DNA of 64,000 nt from Algoriphagus algorifonticola (lineage in GTDB: Bacteria; Bacteroidota; Bacteroidia; Cytophagales; Cyclobacteriaceae): positions 1 to 64,000 of the forward strand of contig NZ_VLOG01000066.1 of the NCBI RefSeq assembly GCF_007655305.1. The letters are read 5' to 3'. How positions within the stretch are numbered: position 1 is the stretch's first letter; every line of letters begins with the position of its first letter. Below the pieces are notes generated by a model that saw nothing but the letters and a program-made list of their open reading frames with translations, did no database searches and had not been told where the DNA came from. The translations under genes were made by a program, and so were the position numbers. This document shows positions 53,098 to 62,916 of the stretch, piece by piece.

Positions 53098-53856
53098 ACT
53101 TTGATTATACCAATCTTTAAAAGAAAGGACCTCTGTTAGAAAATGGGGGTCCTTTTCTATTTGGTTTCCGATGACAATGACATCTGCTCCGGCTTCAAAT
53201 CCCAAATGAATTTTCTGAAGGTTATCTAATCCACCTCCGACAATGAGTGGGCCCTTCAAATATTTTTTGACTTCCTGAATTACTTCCGTAGCTACCGAAG
53301 AGGCAGCACCACTTCCAGCATCCAAAAAGCACAGATCCATTCCCATAAACTTACCTGCCAAGGCAGTCTTCACTACTTCTTTGATTGATTTATTCAAAAT
53401 CGGAAGTGTATTCGATTCCCTGTGAACACTTTTGAGCTCTCCATCATTGACTAAGAGATAAGCTGTTGGAAGTACTTCTAAATCGGAATGGTAAATGGAT
53501 TCTGCAGCAGCAATTTGTTGGGAGATCAGAAATTCCGGATTTCTTCCGGATAGTAGGCTTAAAAATAAAATGCCATCAGCATGATTGGAGACCTGCACCT
53601 TGGAACCAGGAAAAATCAGCACAGGGATATTACCCGCAGCATTTTTTATTTCAAAGACAATTTCATCGAAGTTTTTTTCCCGGTATTTACTTCCTCCAAT
53701 AAAAATAAAATCAAGCTGAGAGTCTCTGATTGATTTTATATGCGGGATAAGATTTTTGTCAAATTTGGCAGGATCAATCAGCCAGGCAATTCCTTTCTGT
53801 TTTTTTTCAAAAAGTCTGTGGAAACTCTTAGAAAGAGCCTTCTTCTTCCTTCCCAT
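53083..53856 (-). CDS. Geranylgeranylglyceryl phosphate synthase-like protein
   Basis: 257 aa TIM-barrel prenyltransferase of the GGGPS/PcrB family: GIAWLIDPAKFDK, FIFIGGSKY, PVLIFPGSKVQVSNHADGILFLSLLSGRNPEFLI, and the phosphate-binding GPLIVGGGLDNLQKI with GADVIVIGNQIEKD. Archaeal-type enzyme joining an isoprenoid to sn-glycerol-1-phosphate; members in Bacteroidota are known but their product is poorly understood. Confidence 0.9.
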   Translation of the reverse strand: MGRKKKALSKSFHRLFEKKQKGIAWLIDPAKFDKNLIPHIKSIRDSQLDFIFIGGSKYREKNFDEIVFEIKNAAGNIPVLIFPGSKVQVSNHADGILFLSLLSGRNPEFLISQQIAAAESIYHSDLEVLPTAYLLVNDGELKSVHRESNTLPILNKSIKEVVKTALAGKFMGMDLCFLDAGSGAASSVATEVIQEVKKYLKGPLIVGGGLDNLQKIHLGFEAGADVIVIGNQIEKDPHFLTEVLSFKDWYNQSLHVN

Positions 53857-54211
53857 CAGCCTTTTCCTTTGTAAATAAGTCTTTGAAATATTTTTCCTTA
53901 GCCAAAGCCAGACCTAATATCAACAATCTTTGACTCATGCTAGGCCAGAAACTGGATTTTTTTGTTTTGGTCAATTTTTCTTCCAAATCCTTATCCAACA
54001 GGCCTTCCCGCTCCAATACCTCAAGGGCTTTTTGGGTCTTTTTATTCTTTTTCTTTCTAGTGGCTTTCACAATCGCGTAAGCAAGTAGGCCCCCAGCCAG
54101 TACGGCTCCGCCTACTTTCAACCAATCCTCGGAATCTCGTTTGAGAAGGTCTAGCTGTTTTTGAAGCGTTTGCTCCAATTCTTCAGCTTGTTTTTCCAAT
54201 TCATTACTCAT
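53828..54211 (-). CDS. Small membrane-associated coiled-coil protein
   Basis: 127 aa. An N-terminal Glu/Gln/Leu-rich helix (ELEKQAEELEQTLQKQLDLL), one transmembrane helix (VGGAVLAGGLLAYAIV), a basic stretch and an acidic C-terminus. Overlaps the GGGPS gene by 29 bp and the holin-like gene by 8 bp, so the three are one operon. Function unknown. Confidence 0.65.
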   Translation of the reverse strand: MSNELEKQAEELEQTLQKQLDLLKRDSEDWLKVGGAVLAGGLLAYAIVKATRKKKNKKTQKALEVLEREGLLDKDLEEKLTKTKKSSFWPSMSQRLLILGLALAKEKYFKDLFTKEKADGKEEEGSF

Positions 54212-54563
54212 CTTTCTTTTTGAGTTTGATTTTGCTAAAAATAAAATTCCTTAAACCTCCCTGCACTTTGGATTGAATGCCTATGGAGTAGCGTCCCAAA
54301 TACAATGCAACCAAGAGAATCAGATAAAACAGACCAACTAATAAGAAACCAATAAAAGGAGACTCAAATTTTGTGCTGAGATAAAAAGCCAATGACAAAC
54401 TGAAAAACAAAAGTACTAATAGCGTCAGGCCACCAAGTACCACCAAAAGAATGGTCCGGGATATGATTCCAAGAAATTCTTCTTGAACTTCCTGCTTCAC
54501 CATATTGACCCTGGTTTCGATCAAACTTTTGACAGTTTGTACTATTTCAGATACTTTGAGCAT
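54204..54563 (-). CDS. Putative holin-superfamily (phage holin III-like) membrane protein
   Basis: 119 aa from ATG 54563 (an upstream ATG would add 12 residues). N-terminal amphipathic helix (VSEIVQTVKSLIETRVNMVKQEV) then two transmembrane helices (TILLVVLGGLTLLVLLFFSLSLAFYL; FIGFLLVGLFYLILLVALYL). Such proteins are common in bacteria and need not be phage-derived. Coupled to the downstream coiled-coil protein. Confidence 0.7.
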   Translation of the reverse strand: MLKVSEIVQTVKSLIETRVNMVKQEVQEEFLGIISRTILLVVLGGLTLLVLLFFSLSLAFYLSTKFESPFIGFLLVGLFYLILLVALYLGRYSIGIQSKVQGGLRNFIFSKIKLKKKDE

Positions 54564-54630
54564 GCCTATTATTAAAAATGTAATTTTTATTAAGAACACT
54601 AATATAATTTAATTGCGACGAGCAAAAAAA

Positions 54631-55230
54631 TCATACTTCCTCAGCTCTCTCCCCTTCTTCGTAAAATTTAAATCTCAAAACAAGTTCTAAGGCTCTTCGA
54701 ATCGCCTCATTGACAGGATAATGGTCACAAAGAGATTCGTCGATATCCCGTAGCTGAGTGTAGTAGGCTGTTGCCATGGGAATATGCAGATTCTCGTTGA
54801 TCAATAAATTAACTTCCTGGAATCGATCAACTTGGGATTCTTTGATGGGTTTACAGATAATCAATTCCTTTTGTCCTGTTTTAGTTCTTCTCGCAGAGCT
54901 GGCAAATACTCTACAAATCATGCCTCTGTTCTGATAATTGCCACAAAAACCCTTACTTCCATCCTCGTTTTGTGGACGGTAGAGAATGCAGTTTCCACCA
55001 TTTTCTTGAGTTTCCAGAAGGCGAAGGCTTGCTTCAGCAACGCCCTTTTCATGAAGGTCTAAGGCTAGAGGTAAAAATTCTAAAATAGAGGCTGGGATCT
55101 TTGGGTTTGCACAGCAAAAGCCACAACCCGAAATACAAGAAAGTCCACTCTCTGTGGCAAATTGTTTGGACTCTGTCTCAAGCTCAGCAAATAATTGCTG
55201 TACCAAGAGGGATTTTTCTGCTAAATTCAA
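54631..55230 (-). CDS. YkgJ-family cysteine cluster protein
   Basis: 199 aa. Cysteine pattern GLSCISGCGFCCANP, then CILYRP, GFCGNY and MICRVF, and CKPIKES, matching the zinc- or iron-chelating domain PF03692. Function unknown, possibly metal-dependent protein modification. Single gene, divergent from the LOG gene. Confidence 0.86.
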   Translation of the reverse strand: MNLAEKSLLVQQLFAELETESKQFATESGLSCISGCGFCCANPKIPASILEFLPLALDLHEKGVAEASLRLLETQENGGNCILYRPQNEDGSKGFCGNYQNRGMICRVFASSARRTKTGQKELIICKPIKESQVDRFQEVNLLINENLHIPMATAYYTQLRDIDESLCDHYPVNEAIRRALELVLRFKFYEEGERAEEV

Positions 55231-55401
55231 GCGTTATTTAATTTCACGCAAAAGTAAGCGTAAACAAGCCGGTATGATTCCCGTCAGGTAATATTTTTTA
55301 TTACTGAAAATCAATTGCTTAGGGTTTCTGCTTCTTTTTTGCGGGGGTTTTGGCCGACTATTTCGGTGTGTCATCGTTTTCTTACTAAAAGTAAATATGT
55401 T

Positions 55402-56124
55402 ATGAGCAATCTAGAGGATAAGCAGCAAGAAGATAAAATCAGAAAAGCATTTAAAGAACGCGATTGGAGCGAGATCAAAAGCGCGGATTCTTGGGCAATT
55501 TTTAAAGTAATGTCTGAATTTGTGGAGGGCTTTGAAAAGCTTGCCAAAATAGGACCTTGCGTGTCAATTTTTGGTTCGGCAAGGACTCCAAGAGATCATA
55601 GCCACTACAAAATGGCAGAGGACATTGCTGCCAAACTGGTACGCCATGGATACGGGGTGATCACAGGAGGTGGCCCGGGTATCATGGAAGCTGGTAATAA
55701 AGGAGCCCATTCTGAAGGAGGTAAATCAGTGGGTTTGAACATTGTTTTGCCTTTCGAGCAATTTAACAACATTTACATTGACCGGGATAAGCTGATCACC
55801 TTTGATTACTTTTTTGTGAGAAAAGTAATGTTTATTCGGTATTCACAAGGATTTGTGGTTCTACCGGGAGGATTTGGAACCATGGATGAGCTTTTCGAAG
55901 CCCTTACCTTAATTCAAACAAATAAAATTGGACGCTTCCCTATCGTACTTGTCGGAAAAGATTATTGGGAAGGACTGGTAGACTGGATCAAAAAAACTCT
56001 TTTGAGTCATAAGTATATCAATGAAGAGGATTTGGACCTTTTTTCAGTAGTGGAAGATGCTACTGAAGCAGTCCGCGTAATTGATGATTTCTACAGCAAG
56101 TATCTATTGAGTCCCAACTTTTAA
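55402..56124 (+). CDS. LOG family protein (Rossmann-fold nucleotide phosphoribohydrolase-like)
   Basis: 240 aa from ATG 55402; the open frame upstream has no homology. VSIFGSARTPRDH, GYGVITGGGPGIMEAGNKGAHSEGG and the active-site PGGFGTMDELFEALTLIQTNKIG identify the family. LOG enzymes release N6-modified adenine or act on AMP-type nucleotides. Overlaps the lytic transglycosylase by 1 bp. Confidence 0.9.
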   Translation: MSNLEDKQQEDKIRKAFKERDWSEIKSADSWAIFKVMSEFVEGFEKLAKIGPCVSIFGSARTPRDHSHYKMAEDIAAKLVRHGYGVITGGGPGIMEAGNKGAHSEGGKSVGLNIVLPFEQFNNIYIDRDKLITFDYFFVRKVMFIRYSQGFVVLPGGFGTMDELFEALTLIQTNKIGRFPIVLVGKDYWEGLVDWIKKTLLSHKYINEEDLDLFSVVEDATEAVRVIDDFYSKYLLSPNF

Positions 56125-57056
56125 TGAAGAGCTACCACCTTATTATCATCTATGGATTATTGTTCACCTGTCTGATTGGAATAGCTGTTATCTGGAAAAG
56201 TACGGATGGCTCAGTTCCACAAGACACAGAAGAAGCTTTGATTCCGATGAGTCTGCCAACCTTACCGGCAGACTCTGTGCGAATCTTTGAAATACCCAAG
56301 GAATTGAGTTTTGCAGGTGAGAAAGTTCCTTTAGAAATCCAGGATGTGTATGAAAGGTTGGAGAGGGAAATTTATGTCAATGCCTATTGGCAATCCAATA
56401 TGGTATTGTTGATGAAGAGATCAGGAAAATACCTGGATGAAATCAGCCAAATATTGAAAGAAAATGGGATTCCTGATGATTTCAAATACCTCGCAATAGC
56501 AGAATCTGCGTTGATGAATGCTACCTCTTCTGCAGGAGCTAAAGGATTCTGGCAATTCATGGAAGATACCGCTAAAGAGTATGGCTTGGAGGTAAGCAGA
56601 GATGTGGATGAGCGCTATCATTGGCAAAAATCAACTGTTGCAGCAGCGAAATACTTGAATAAAGCCCATCAGAAATTTGGGAATTGGACCGCCGTGGCAG
56701 CAAGCTATAACATGGGACAAAGTGGTCTTTCCCGCCGTCAGAACGAGCAATTACAGGAAGGTTATTACGACCTATTGCTCAATGATGAAACGAGTAGATA
56801 CATTTTCAGAATTCTTGCCTTTAAAGTCATCTTTGAAAACCCCAAGAAATATGGATTCGGATTGAGGAGGGAAGATTACTATACCAATCCTAAATTAAAA
56901 TCCATCACTGTATCTGATGATATTAAAAATCTCGCAGAGTGGGCCAAACAACAAGGCTCTTCCTACAAAGAGTTAAAGCTCTACAATCCATGGCTTAGAG
57001 ATCGAGACCTAAATGTCAGAAGAGGGAATTCCTATGAAGTCTTACTTCCGGAGTAA
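56124..57056 (+). CDS. Membrane-anchored lytic transglycosylase
   Basis: 310 aa. Signal anchor at the N-terminus (IIIYGLLFTCLIGIAVIW). SLT domain: DDFKYLAIAESALMNATSSAGAKGFWQFMEDTAKEYGL with catalytic Glu in IAES, and WTAVAASYNMGQSGL. Cleaves peptidoglycan between MurNAc and GlcNAc. Residues after ~260 resemble a single LysM-like end (LKLYNPWLRDRDLNVRRGNSYEVLLP). Confidence 0.9.
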   Translation: MKSYHLIIIYGLLFTCLIGIAVIWKSTDGSVPQDTEEALIPMSLPTLPADSVRIFEIPKELSFAGEKVPLEIQDVYERLEREIYVNAYWQSNMVLLMKRSGKYLDEISQILKENGIPDDFKYLAIAESALMNATSSAGAKGFWQFMEDTAKEYGLEVSRDVDERYHWQKSTVAAAKYLNKAHQKFGNWTAVAASYNMGQSGLSRRQNEQLQEGYYDLLLNDETSRYIFRILAFKVIFENPKKYGFGLRREDYYTNPKLKSITVSDDIKNLAEWAKQQGSSYKELKLYNPWLRDRDLNVRRGNSYEVLLPE

Positions 57057-57230
57057 ATATCTATTTCAATGATTTGAACTAAAGAAATTCGGGAAGCATT
57101 GATGCTAGAGAAAGCTTTCTGTAAAGCCTGAAAAGCCTACTTTCTTCAAGAAAATTCTAAAAAAGACTTAAGAAACCTGAGATTTCAAAAGATTTTTTTC
57201 TCAAGGTTATTCAGACAAAAGTTTTGTTTG

Positions 57231-57238
57231 TATCTTTG
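57231..57238 (+). promoter_or_regulatory. -7 element of guaB
   Basis: TATCTTTG, a perfect match to the Bacteroidota -7 consensus, 36 bp before the start codon. The 218-bp gap upstream shows no other signal. Confidence 0.6.
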
Positions 57239-57274
57239 ACGGGCAAATAGGGTTACCTACAACCGATATTTGCT

Positions 57275-58753
57275 ATGAATCGAAACTCCGATAAATTTCT
57301 CTTCGAAGCACTCACTTACGATGACGTGCTCTTAGTCCCAGGGTATTCAGAAGTTCTTCCTCGCGAGACCAACACTTCTACCCAACTCACCAAAAAAATC
57401 AGATTAAACATTCCTCTTGTCTCTGCTGCTATGGACACAGTGACTGAGGCCGAACTCGCCATTGCTATCGCTTTGGAAGGAGGTTTAGGCTTCATTCATA
57501 AAAACATGTCTATTGAGAAGCAAGCCGCTCAAGTGAGAAAGGTGAAGCGTTCTCAGGCAGGTATGATCTTGGATCCTATCACGCTTCATATCGATGCAAA
57601 AGTGAGGGACGCTGAAAATATCATGCGTGAATTTCACATTGGAGGTATTCCTGTTGTCGATGAAGATCGCGTATTAAAAGGGATCATTACCAACCGTGAT
57701 TTAAGATTTATCAAAGATCCGAACAGACCGATCCGGGAAATCATGACCATTGATAATCTGATCACAGCCAAAGCAGGCGTCTCTTTGGAGCAGGCAGAGG
57801 AAATCCTTCAAGAATATAAAATCGAAAAGCTTCCAATCGTTGATGAGGAAGACAAACTTACCGGCCTGATCACTTACAAGGATATCCTGAAAAGAAAGGA
57901 TAAGCCAAATGCTTGTAAAGACGAGTATGGACGCTTGAGAGTAGGTGCTGCTGTAGGTGTTACTGCAGACATTGTTGAAAGAGTGGAGGCATTGAAAGCT
58001 GCCGGAGTTGACGTAGTATCCATCGATACAGCTCATGGACATTCCAAGGGTGTGATTGAAACCTGCAAAAAGATTAAAACAGCATTCCCTGATTTAGAAG
58101 TGATTGTTGGAAATATTGCAACTCCTGAAGCGGCTCTTGCACTTGCAGATGCTGGTGCAGATGCCGTGAAAGTTGGGGTGGGTCCAGGTTCAATTTGTAC
58201 TACCCGGGTGATTGCAGGAGTTGGAGTTCCACAACTTTCGGCCGTTTATGAATGTGCGCAAGCATTGAAAGACAAGGGTGTTCCTGTAATTGCTGATGGT
58301 GGTATAAGATATTCCGGGGACTTGGTTAAAGCGGTTGCAGCTGGAGGTAGCTCTATCATGATCGGTTCATTATTGGCCGGGACAGAAGAAGCACCAGGCG
58401 AAATGATCATTTTTGAAGGAAGAAAGTTCAAGTCTTATCGTGGAATGGGTTCATTGGAAGCTATGGAGTCAGGCTCCAAGGACAGATATTTCCAGGATGC
58501 AGAAGATAATATTAAAAAGCTGGTTCCGGAAGGAATCGTAGGTCGCGTACCTTACAAAGGCTTGGTTTCTGAAGTCTTATATCAATTAGTAGGAGGCTTG
58601 CAGGCAGGAATGGGATATTGTGGTACAAAAACCATTGAAGACCTACAGCGAGACGGGAAGTTTGTGAAGATCACCGCAGCTGGAGTAAAAGAGTCCCACC
58701 CGCATGATGTGAGTGTGACTAGAGAAGCTCCTAATTATAGCTTTAAATCATAA
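57275..58753 (+). CDS. guaB: Inosine-5'-monophosphate dehydrogenase
   Basis: Converts IMP to XMP in GTP synthesis. 492 aa. TIM barrel with two CBS domains inserted (about 95-205). Catalytic Cys308 in [18 protein letters not shown], phosphate-binding [14 protein letters not shown], flap region [10 protein letters not shown]. Normal length; terminator follows. Confidence 0.97.
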   Translation: MNRNSDKFLFEALTYDDVLLVPGYSEVLPRETNTSTQLTKKIRLNIPLVSAAMDTVTEAELAIAIALEGGLGFIHKNMSIEKQAAQVRKVKRSQAGMILDPITLHIDAKVRDAENIMREFHIGGIPVVDEDRVLKGIITNRDLRFIKDPNRPIREIMTIDNLITAKAGVSLEQAEEILQEYKIEKLPIVDEEDKLTGLITYKDILKRKDKPNACKDEYGRLRVGAAVGVTADIVERVEALKAAGVDVVSIDTAHGHSKGVIETCKKIKTAFPDLEVIVGNIATPEAALALADAGADAVKVGVGPGSICTTRVIAGVGVPQLSAVYECAQALKDKGVPVIADGGIRYSGDLVKAVAAGGSSIMIGSLLAGTEEAPGEMIIFEGRKFKSYRGMGSLEAMESGSKDRYFQDAEDNIKKLVPEGIVGRVPYKGLVSEVLYQLVGGLQAGMGYCGTKTIEDLQRDGKFVKITAAGVKESHPHDVSVTREAPNYSFKS

Positions 58754-58759
58754 AAAATT

Positions 58760-58787
58760 GGCCGGGATTGATCCCGGCCTTTTTTTA
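58760..58787. terminator. guaB terminator
   Basis: Perfect stem GGCCGGGAT / ATCCCGGCC with T7 tail; it reaches the end of the converging GNAT gene. Confidence 0.9.
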
Positions 58788-59261
58788 TGCCAATAACTGT
58801 TTGATTTCGGAATCCTGAAGATGGGCATTGATCCATCCGGCTTCCAGGTAAGCGCCATATTTTTTGTAAAAATTAATCGCTGGCTCGTTCCAGTCTAATA
58901 CCTGCCACATCATTCCGGTACAATTTGATTCCAGGCACTTTTCCATTACTCTGTCAAAAAGCATTTTCCCGGCACCATTTCCTCTCTCAGATTCAGTTAC
59001 TACAATATCTTCCAGGTAAAGACGCTTCCCTTTCCAGGTACTGTAGCGATAATAATAAATAGCAATTCCTATAATTTCACTGGATTCTTCCTTTTCACAG
59101 ACAAAGAGGCCATAAATCGGATTGGGTCCAAAGCCATCATTTTCCATCATTTCCAAAGTGTTGGTGACCTGTTCCGGAGCTTTTTCATAAAGCGCCAATT
59201 CTTTAATGAGTTCTAAAACCCTTGGAAGATCGGCTACTTTTCCTTCTCTTAGTGAGTACAT
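58785..59261 (-). CDS. GNAT family N-acetyltransferase
   Basis: 158 aa from ATG 59261. REGKVADLPRVLELIKELALYEKAPEQV at the start, LEDIVVTESERGNGAGKMLFDRVMEKC (acetyl-CoA loop) and WNEPAINFYKKYGA at the end, the diamine/SSAT-like GNAT pattern. Substrate may be a polyamine or thialysine-like amine (inference). Confidence 0.86.
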   Translation of the reverse strand: MYSLREGKVADLPRVLELIKELALYEKAPEQVTNTLEMMENDGFGPNPIYGLFVCEKEESSEIIGIAIYYYRYSTWKGKRLYLEDIVVTESERGNGAGKMLFDRVMEKCLESNCTGMMWQVLDWNEPAINFYKKYGAYLEAGWINAHLQDSEIKQLLA

Positions 59262-59326
59262 ATTTGTTTTCTGTTTTTGGATTTTCCTTAATTGAAAGCC
59301 TAAATTAGTCAAAACCTGAATAAAGC

Positions 59327-60097
59327 ATGTTTCTAGCCATTGATGCCGGCAATTCCAATGTGGTTTTTGCGCTTTTTGATGAAAAAACGGGAAAATGGAC
59401 CAATCATTTTAGGTTGGAAACCAAGACTTCCAAATTAATTTCCCAATTGGGGAAAAAAGTCCCTGTCTATTTTTTGGAGCACAACTTGACTCCTGACACA
59501 ATTCAGCAAATAGGCATGAGCTCTGTAGTACCAGAGATCAATCAAATTCTCATTGATTTCTGTAAAAATTACTTTGGCCTAGAGCCTTATTTGATTTCTC
59601 CAAACAGCTATTCCAAGCTACCGATCAAGACCAAAAGACCTCAGGAAATGGGTACTGACTTGATGTGCAATGGGCTTGCCGCTTGGTATAAATTTAAAAA
59701 TGCCTGTATTGTTGTGGATTTTGGTACGGCTCTAACTTTTACAATTTTGGATGAATCCGGAGAAATAATGGGGGTAGATATTGTTCCAGGACTACGTACA
59801 GCCATCAAGGCTTTATTTATGAATACTTCCAAATTGCCGGATGTGGAGTTAAAACTTCCCGAATCAGCCATTGGGAAAAATACGGTTCATGCCATTCAGG
59901 CTGGAATTCTCTACGGATACACAGGATTAGTCAAAGGAATGCTAGAAACCATTCGAAAAGAGGCTCAATTGGATTTCAAGGTAGTTGCAACCGGAGGTCT
60001 AGCAGAAATTCTGACCTCATTGGAACAAGAGTTTGATACAATTGACAAAAATCTGACATTGGAAGGCCTAAGATTAATGACTTTGGCTAACCTTTGA
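59327..60097 (+). CDS. coaX: Type III pantothenate kinase
   Basis: First step of CoA synthesis from pantothenate. 256 aa. FLAIDAGNSNVVFALFD (phosphate 1), KRPQEMGTDLMCNGLAAW, VVDFGTALTFTILDESGEIMGVDIVPGL and GYTGLVKGML, then VATGGLAEIL. Typical ASKHA-fold CoaX. Complements panC/panD in the same window. Confidence 0.94.
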   Translation: MFLAIDAGNSNVVFALFDEKTGKWTNHFRLETKTSKLISQLGKKVPVYFLEHNLTPDTIQQIGMSSVVPEINQILIDFCKNYFGLEPYLISPNSYSKLPIKTKRPQEMGTDLMCNGLAAWYKFKNACIVVDFGTALTFTILDESGEIMGVDIVPGLRTAIKALFMNTSKLPDVELKLPESAIGKNTVHAIQAGILYGYTGLVKGMLETIRKEAQLDFKVVATGGLAEILTSLEQEFDTIDKNLTLEGLRLMTLANL

Positions 60098-60099
60098 GT

Positions 60100-60762
60100 T
60101 TACTCAAATTGAAGAATGAAATTCGGGTCAGGACAAATCCTTTGATAGTGTGCTAAATCTTTTTTCGATGCTACACCGGGAAAGTCACCCTGATTTCCCA
60201 TCATATCCCACATCAGTTGGAAATGTAAATGGGGAGGCCAATCCCCATTTTCAGGATAAGGACCCACATGGCAGAATGCCTCTCCTTTTTGTATTTCTTG
60301 ACCTTTTTGTAGGCCTTTTAAATCTGTTATTGCCAAATGGCCATATAAACTGAAAAGCCGCGTACCATCCAAGTCATGCTCTAATATGATTGTTGGACCG
60401 TAATTTCCAAAACCCGCATTATCCTGGAAGCTGTGGATTTTCCCTGTGTAGGGCGCATAAACAGGTGCTCCCGACTCAGTCCATACATCAATCCCCAAGT
60501 GGATATTTCTGAAATCAGCTTCATCGGTGGCGAATACTTCTGATCTTCGATAGATGGCGCGGTGTTCCATATATCCGCCTATTCCAAACTGCTTTCCTTT
60601 TCCTTTGAGTTGTTCAAATACAAATTGATCAAACTCCGAAGTGTCGCTTAGGTTCACATTTTCCAGAAAGGTATTAGCTGGACTAAAGTCCAGAGGAAGT
60701 GTATTATCTCTGTTTAGGGCTGTTCCCATTACAGGGAAAAAATCATATGCTTTCCAATTCAT
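60100..60762 (-). CDS. M23 family metallopeptidase
   Basis: 220 aa without signal peptide. LysM is absent; the M23 domain has HLGIDVWTESGAPVYAPYTGKIHSF, LYGHLAI and PPHLHFQLMW with the zinc His and Asp. Usually peptidoglycan endopeptidases are exported, so a cytoplasmic or atypical role is possible. Tail to tail with coaX (2 bp apart). Confidence 0.85.
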   Translation of the reverse strand: MNWKAYDFFPVMGTALNRDNTLPLDFSPANTFLENVNLSDTSEFDQFVFEQLKGKGKQFGIGGYMEHRAIYRRSEVFATDEADFRNIHLGIDVWTESGAPVYAPYTGKIHSFQDNAGFGNYGPTIILEHDLDGTRLFSLYGHLAITDLKGLQKGQEIQKGEAFCHVGPYPENGDWPPHLHFQLMWDMMGNQGDFPGVASKKDLAHYQRICPDPNFILQFE

Positions 60763-60847
60763 ATCCGAAGAAAGCAGATTTTGGATTCACCTAAAAATAA
60801 TCCTCTCAAAATCCTGATTTTTGGTTGAAGGTTCCTAATTTTCAAGT

Positions 60848-61801
60848 ATGAAAGAGCAAGAGTTTCCTACCCTCAACGATATCCGCCATGCCTTGGTCAA
60901 AATCAAAAATTTTGTCCATCGTACGCCTATATTAACTTCCACTGCCATCAATGAAATTGCAGGATGTGAGATTTATTTCAAATGCGAGAATTTTCAGAAA
61001 GTGGGGGCTTTCAAAGCAAGAGGAGCTGCCAATGCCGTATTGAAATTAAAACCAGAGCAAAAATCCAAGGGAGTTGCTACACACAGTAGCGGGAATCATG
61101 CAGCAGCTTTGGCCCGTGCAGCAAAAGTGGCGGGTATTCCAGCCTATATAGTAATGCCCTCCAATGCTCCCGAAATCAAAAAAAAGGCGGTTAAAGGCTA
61201 TGGAGGTGAGATAATTGAGTGCGAGCCAAATCTCCAAGCAAGAGAAACAACTTTGAAGAAGGTGGTTCAAGAGACAGGAGCGACTTTCATTCCACCTTAT
61301 GATTTTATGGATGTTATTGAAGGACAGGCGACCTGTGCTTTGGAGTTTTTAGAGGATCAGCCGGATTTGGAAATCATCATGGCACCGGTTGGAGGAGGCG
61401 GCTTGTTGGGTGGCACAGCTCTTTTAACTCATCATTGGGATGAGGAAATAATCATTTATGGAGCTGAGCCCAGTGGAGCAGATGATGCTTACAGATCCTT
61501 AAAAGCAGGACATATCATCCCTCAAACCAAACCGAATACCATTGCTGACGGCCTTTTGACCTCAGTAGGGGTATTGAATTTTGAGTTGATCAAGAAATAT
61601 GTAAAGGATATTTTCCTAGCCACTGATCCACAGATTATCGAAGCAATGAGGATGATTTATGAGCGCATGAAAATCGTAATAGAACCTTCATGTGCAGTAC
61701 CTCTAGCTGCATTATTGGCCAACAAGGAAAAATTTGCAGGCAAAAAAGTAGGTATTATTCTTTCCGGCGGGAACGTGGATTTGGGGAAATTACCTTTTTG
61801 A
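60848..61801 (+). CDS. PLP-dependent threonine dehydratase / serine racemase-like enzyme
   Basis: 317 aa fold-type II PLP enzyme: KCENFQKVGAFKARGAANAV with the PLP Lys, SSGNHAAALARAAK, APVGGGGLLGGTALL and the C-terminal ILSGGNVDLGKL. It lacks the ACT domain of biosynthetic IlvA, so it is a catabolic threonine/serine dehydratase or a serine racemase. Confidence 0.9.
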   Translation: MKEQEFPTLNDIRHALVKIKNFVHRTPILTSTAINEIAGCEIYFKCENFQKVGAFKARGAANAVLKLKPEQKSKGVATHSSGNHAAALARAAKVAGIPAYIVMPSNAPEIKKKAVKGYGGEIIECEPNLQARETTLKKVVQETGATFIPPYDFMDVIEGQATCALEFLEDQPDLEIIMAPVGGGGLLGGTALLTHHWDEEIIIYGAEPSGADDAYRSLKAGHIIPQTKPNTIADGLLTSVGVLNFELIKKYVKDIFLATDPQIIEAMRMIYERMKIVIEPSCAVPLAALLANKEKFAGKKVGIILSGGNVDLGKLPF

Positions 61802-61860
61802 TTTTCAATATGATAAAGAGAAGAATCGGTAATTTACTATTGAATAAAGCGCAAGTGATC

Positions 61861-62916
61861 TTACCAGAGTCCTTCCTCTCTTCGAATAGGTCTGTTTTCT
61901 TTTGAACTTTTAAAGGAAGCTTCGATCAGCTTTAGGACGCTGATGGTTTGAGGGACTTGGACCAAAAGTTCTTTTCCAATCAAAATCGCGTCAGCCACAT
62001 TTTGATAAAAAATTCTATAGTCCCCCTTCAAAGTTGGATAGGCTTTACTCTCATTTTCGAGATACAGTTTTCCCCACCGTTCTTCTGGTTCCACCCCCCA
62101 GTCTTTTCCTTCTGGGCGAATGTTTGCTTTGAATGCAGCTTCTTGAACATCCAATCCGAATTTTTTATAAGAGCCCCTTTCTCCCAATAAAAGAAATTTG
62201 GGAGTGGGCGCATTGACTAAGACTCCTGCGGTCACTCGGGCTTTTTTATCTTCATAGTCTAATGTGATATCAAAATAGTCATCTGCAACAGCATGAGTTC
62301 TTTGTTTTCTGATATCGGCAAAAATACTTTTTGGCGCTCCAAAAGCGAGGACCACTTGGTCAATTAAATGCGAGCCTAAATCGTAGGTGATTCCATTTCC
62401 AGGAACTTCTTTTTCCCTCCAGTTTTCAGAAACTTGAGGTCTGAACCGATCAAAATGAGATTCTAAATAGACAATTCTACCCAATAAATCTTGCTTTAAT
62501 ATTTCTTGAAGCGTCAGGAAATCTCCGTCAAACCTACGGTTATGAAATACTGAGCAGATTAGATTTTTATCTTTTGCAAGTTGCTGAAGTTCTTCCGCCT
62601 CATGCGGATAGATCGTAACAGGCTTATCAACCACTACGTGCTTTCCGGCATTTAAGGCCATTTTGGCCATGGGAAAGTGAAACTCATTGGGAGTAGTAAT
62701 GACAATTAGGTCTGCTCCATCCTGTTCCAGCAATGATTCCAAGCTCCTGTAGGTTTGAACCTTAGGATATTTTTGCTCACAGCGGTTGGAATTTCTCTCC
62801 ACTACAGCTGCCAAATCTAAATCTGGGGATACATCAATGAGTGGTGCATGCATTTTTTCAGCAACGGAGCCGAATCCTACAATTGCAGTACGTATAGGGG
62901 AGAATAATTTCATCAC
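61861..62916 (-). CDS. Gfo/Idh/MocA family oxidoreductase
   Basis: 351 aa. NAD-binding IRTAIVGFGSVAEKMHAPLI, then VVVDKPVTIYPHEAEEL and ICSVFHNRRFDGDFLTLQE, DLGSHLIDQVVLAFG. Cytoplasmic (no signal), in contrast to the exported member at 33980. Its start overlaps the response-regulator stop by 4 bp, so they are one operon. Confidence 0.92.
   Translation of the reverse strand: MMKLFSPIRTAIVGFGSVAEKMHAPLIDVSPDLDLAAVVERNSNRCEQKYPKVQTYRSLESLLEQDGADLIVITTPNEFHFPMAKMALNAGKHVVVDKPVTIYPHEAEELQQLAKDKNLICSVFHNRRFDGDFLTLQEILKQDLLGRIVYLESHFDRFRPQVSENWREKEVPGNGITYDLGSHLIDQVVLAFGAPKSIFADIRKQRTHAVADDYFDITLDYEDKKARVTAGVLVNAPTPKFLLLGERGSYKKFGLDVQEAAFKANIRPEGKDWGVEPEERWGKLYLENESKAYPTLKGDYRIFYQNVADAILIGKELLVQVPQTISVLKLIEASFKSSKENRPIRREEGLW

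Noticed and set aside
54204..54563. Prophage remnant suggested by the holin-like protein
   Set aside because: No other phage gene is present and the gene sits in a cellular operon.
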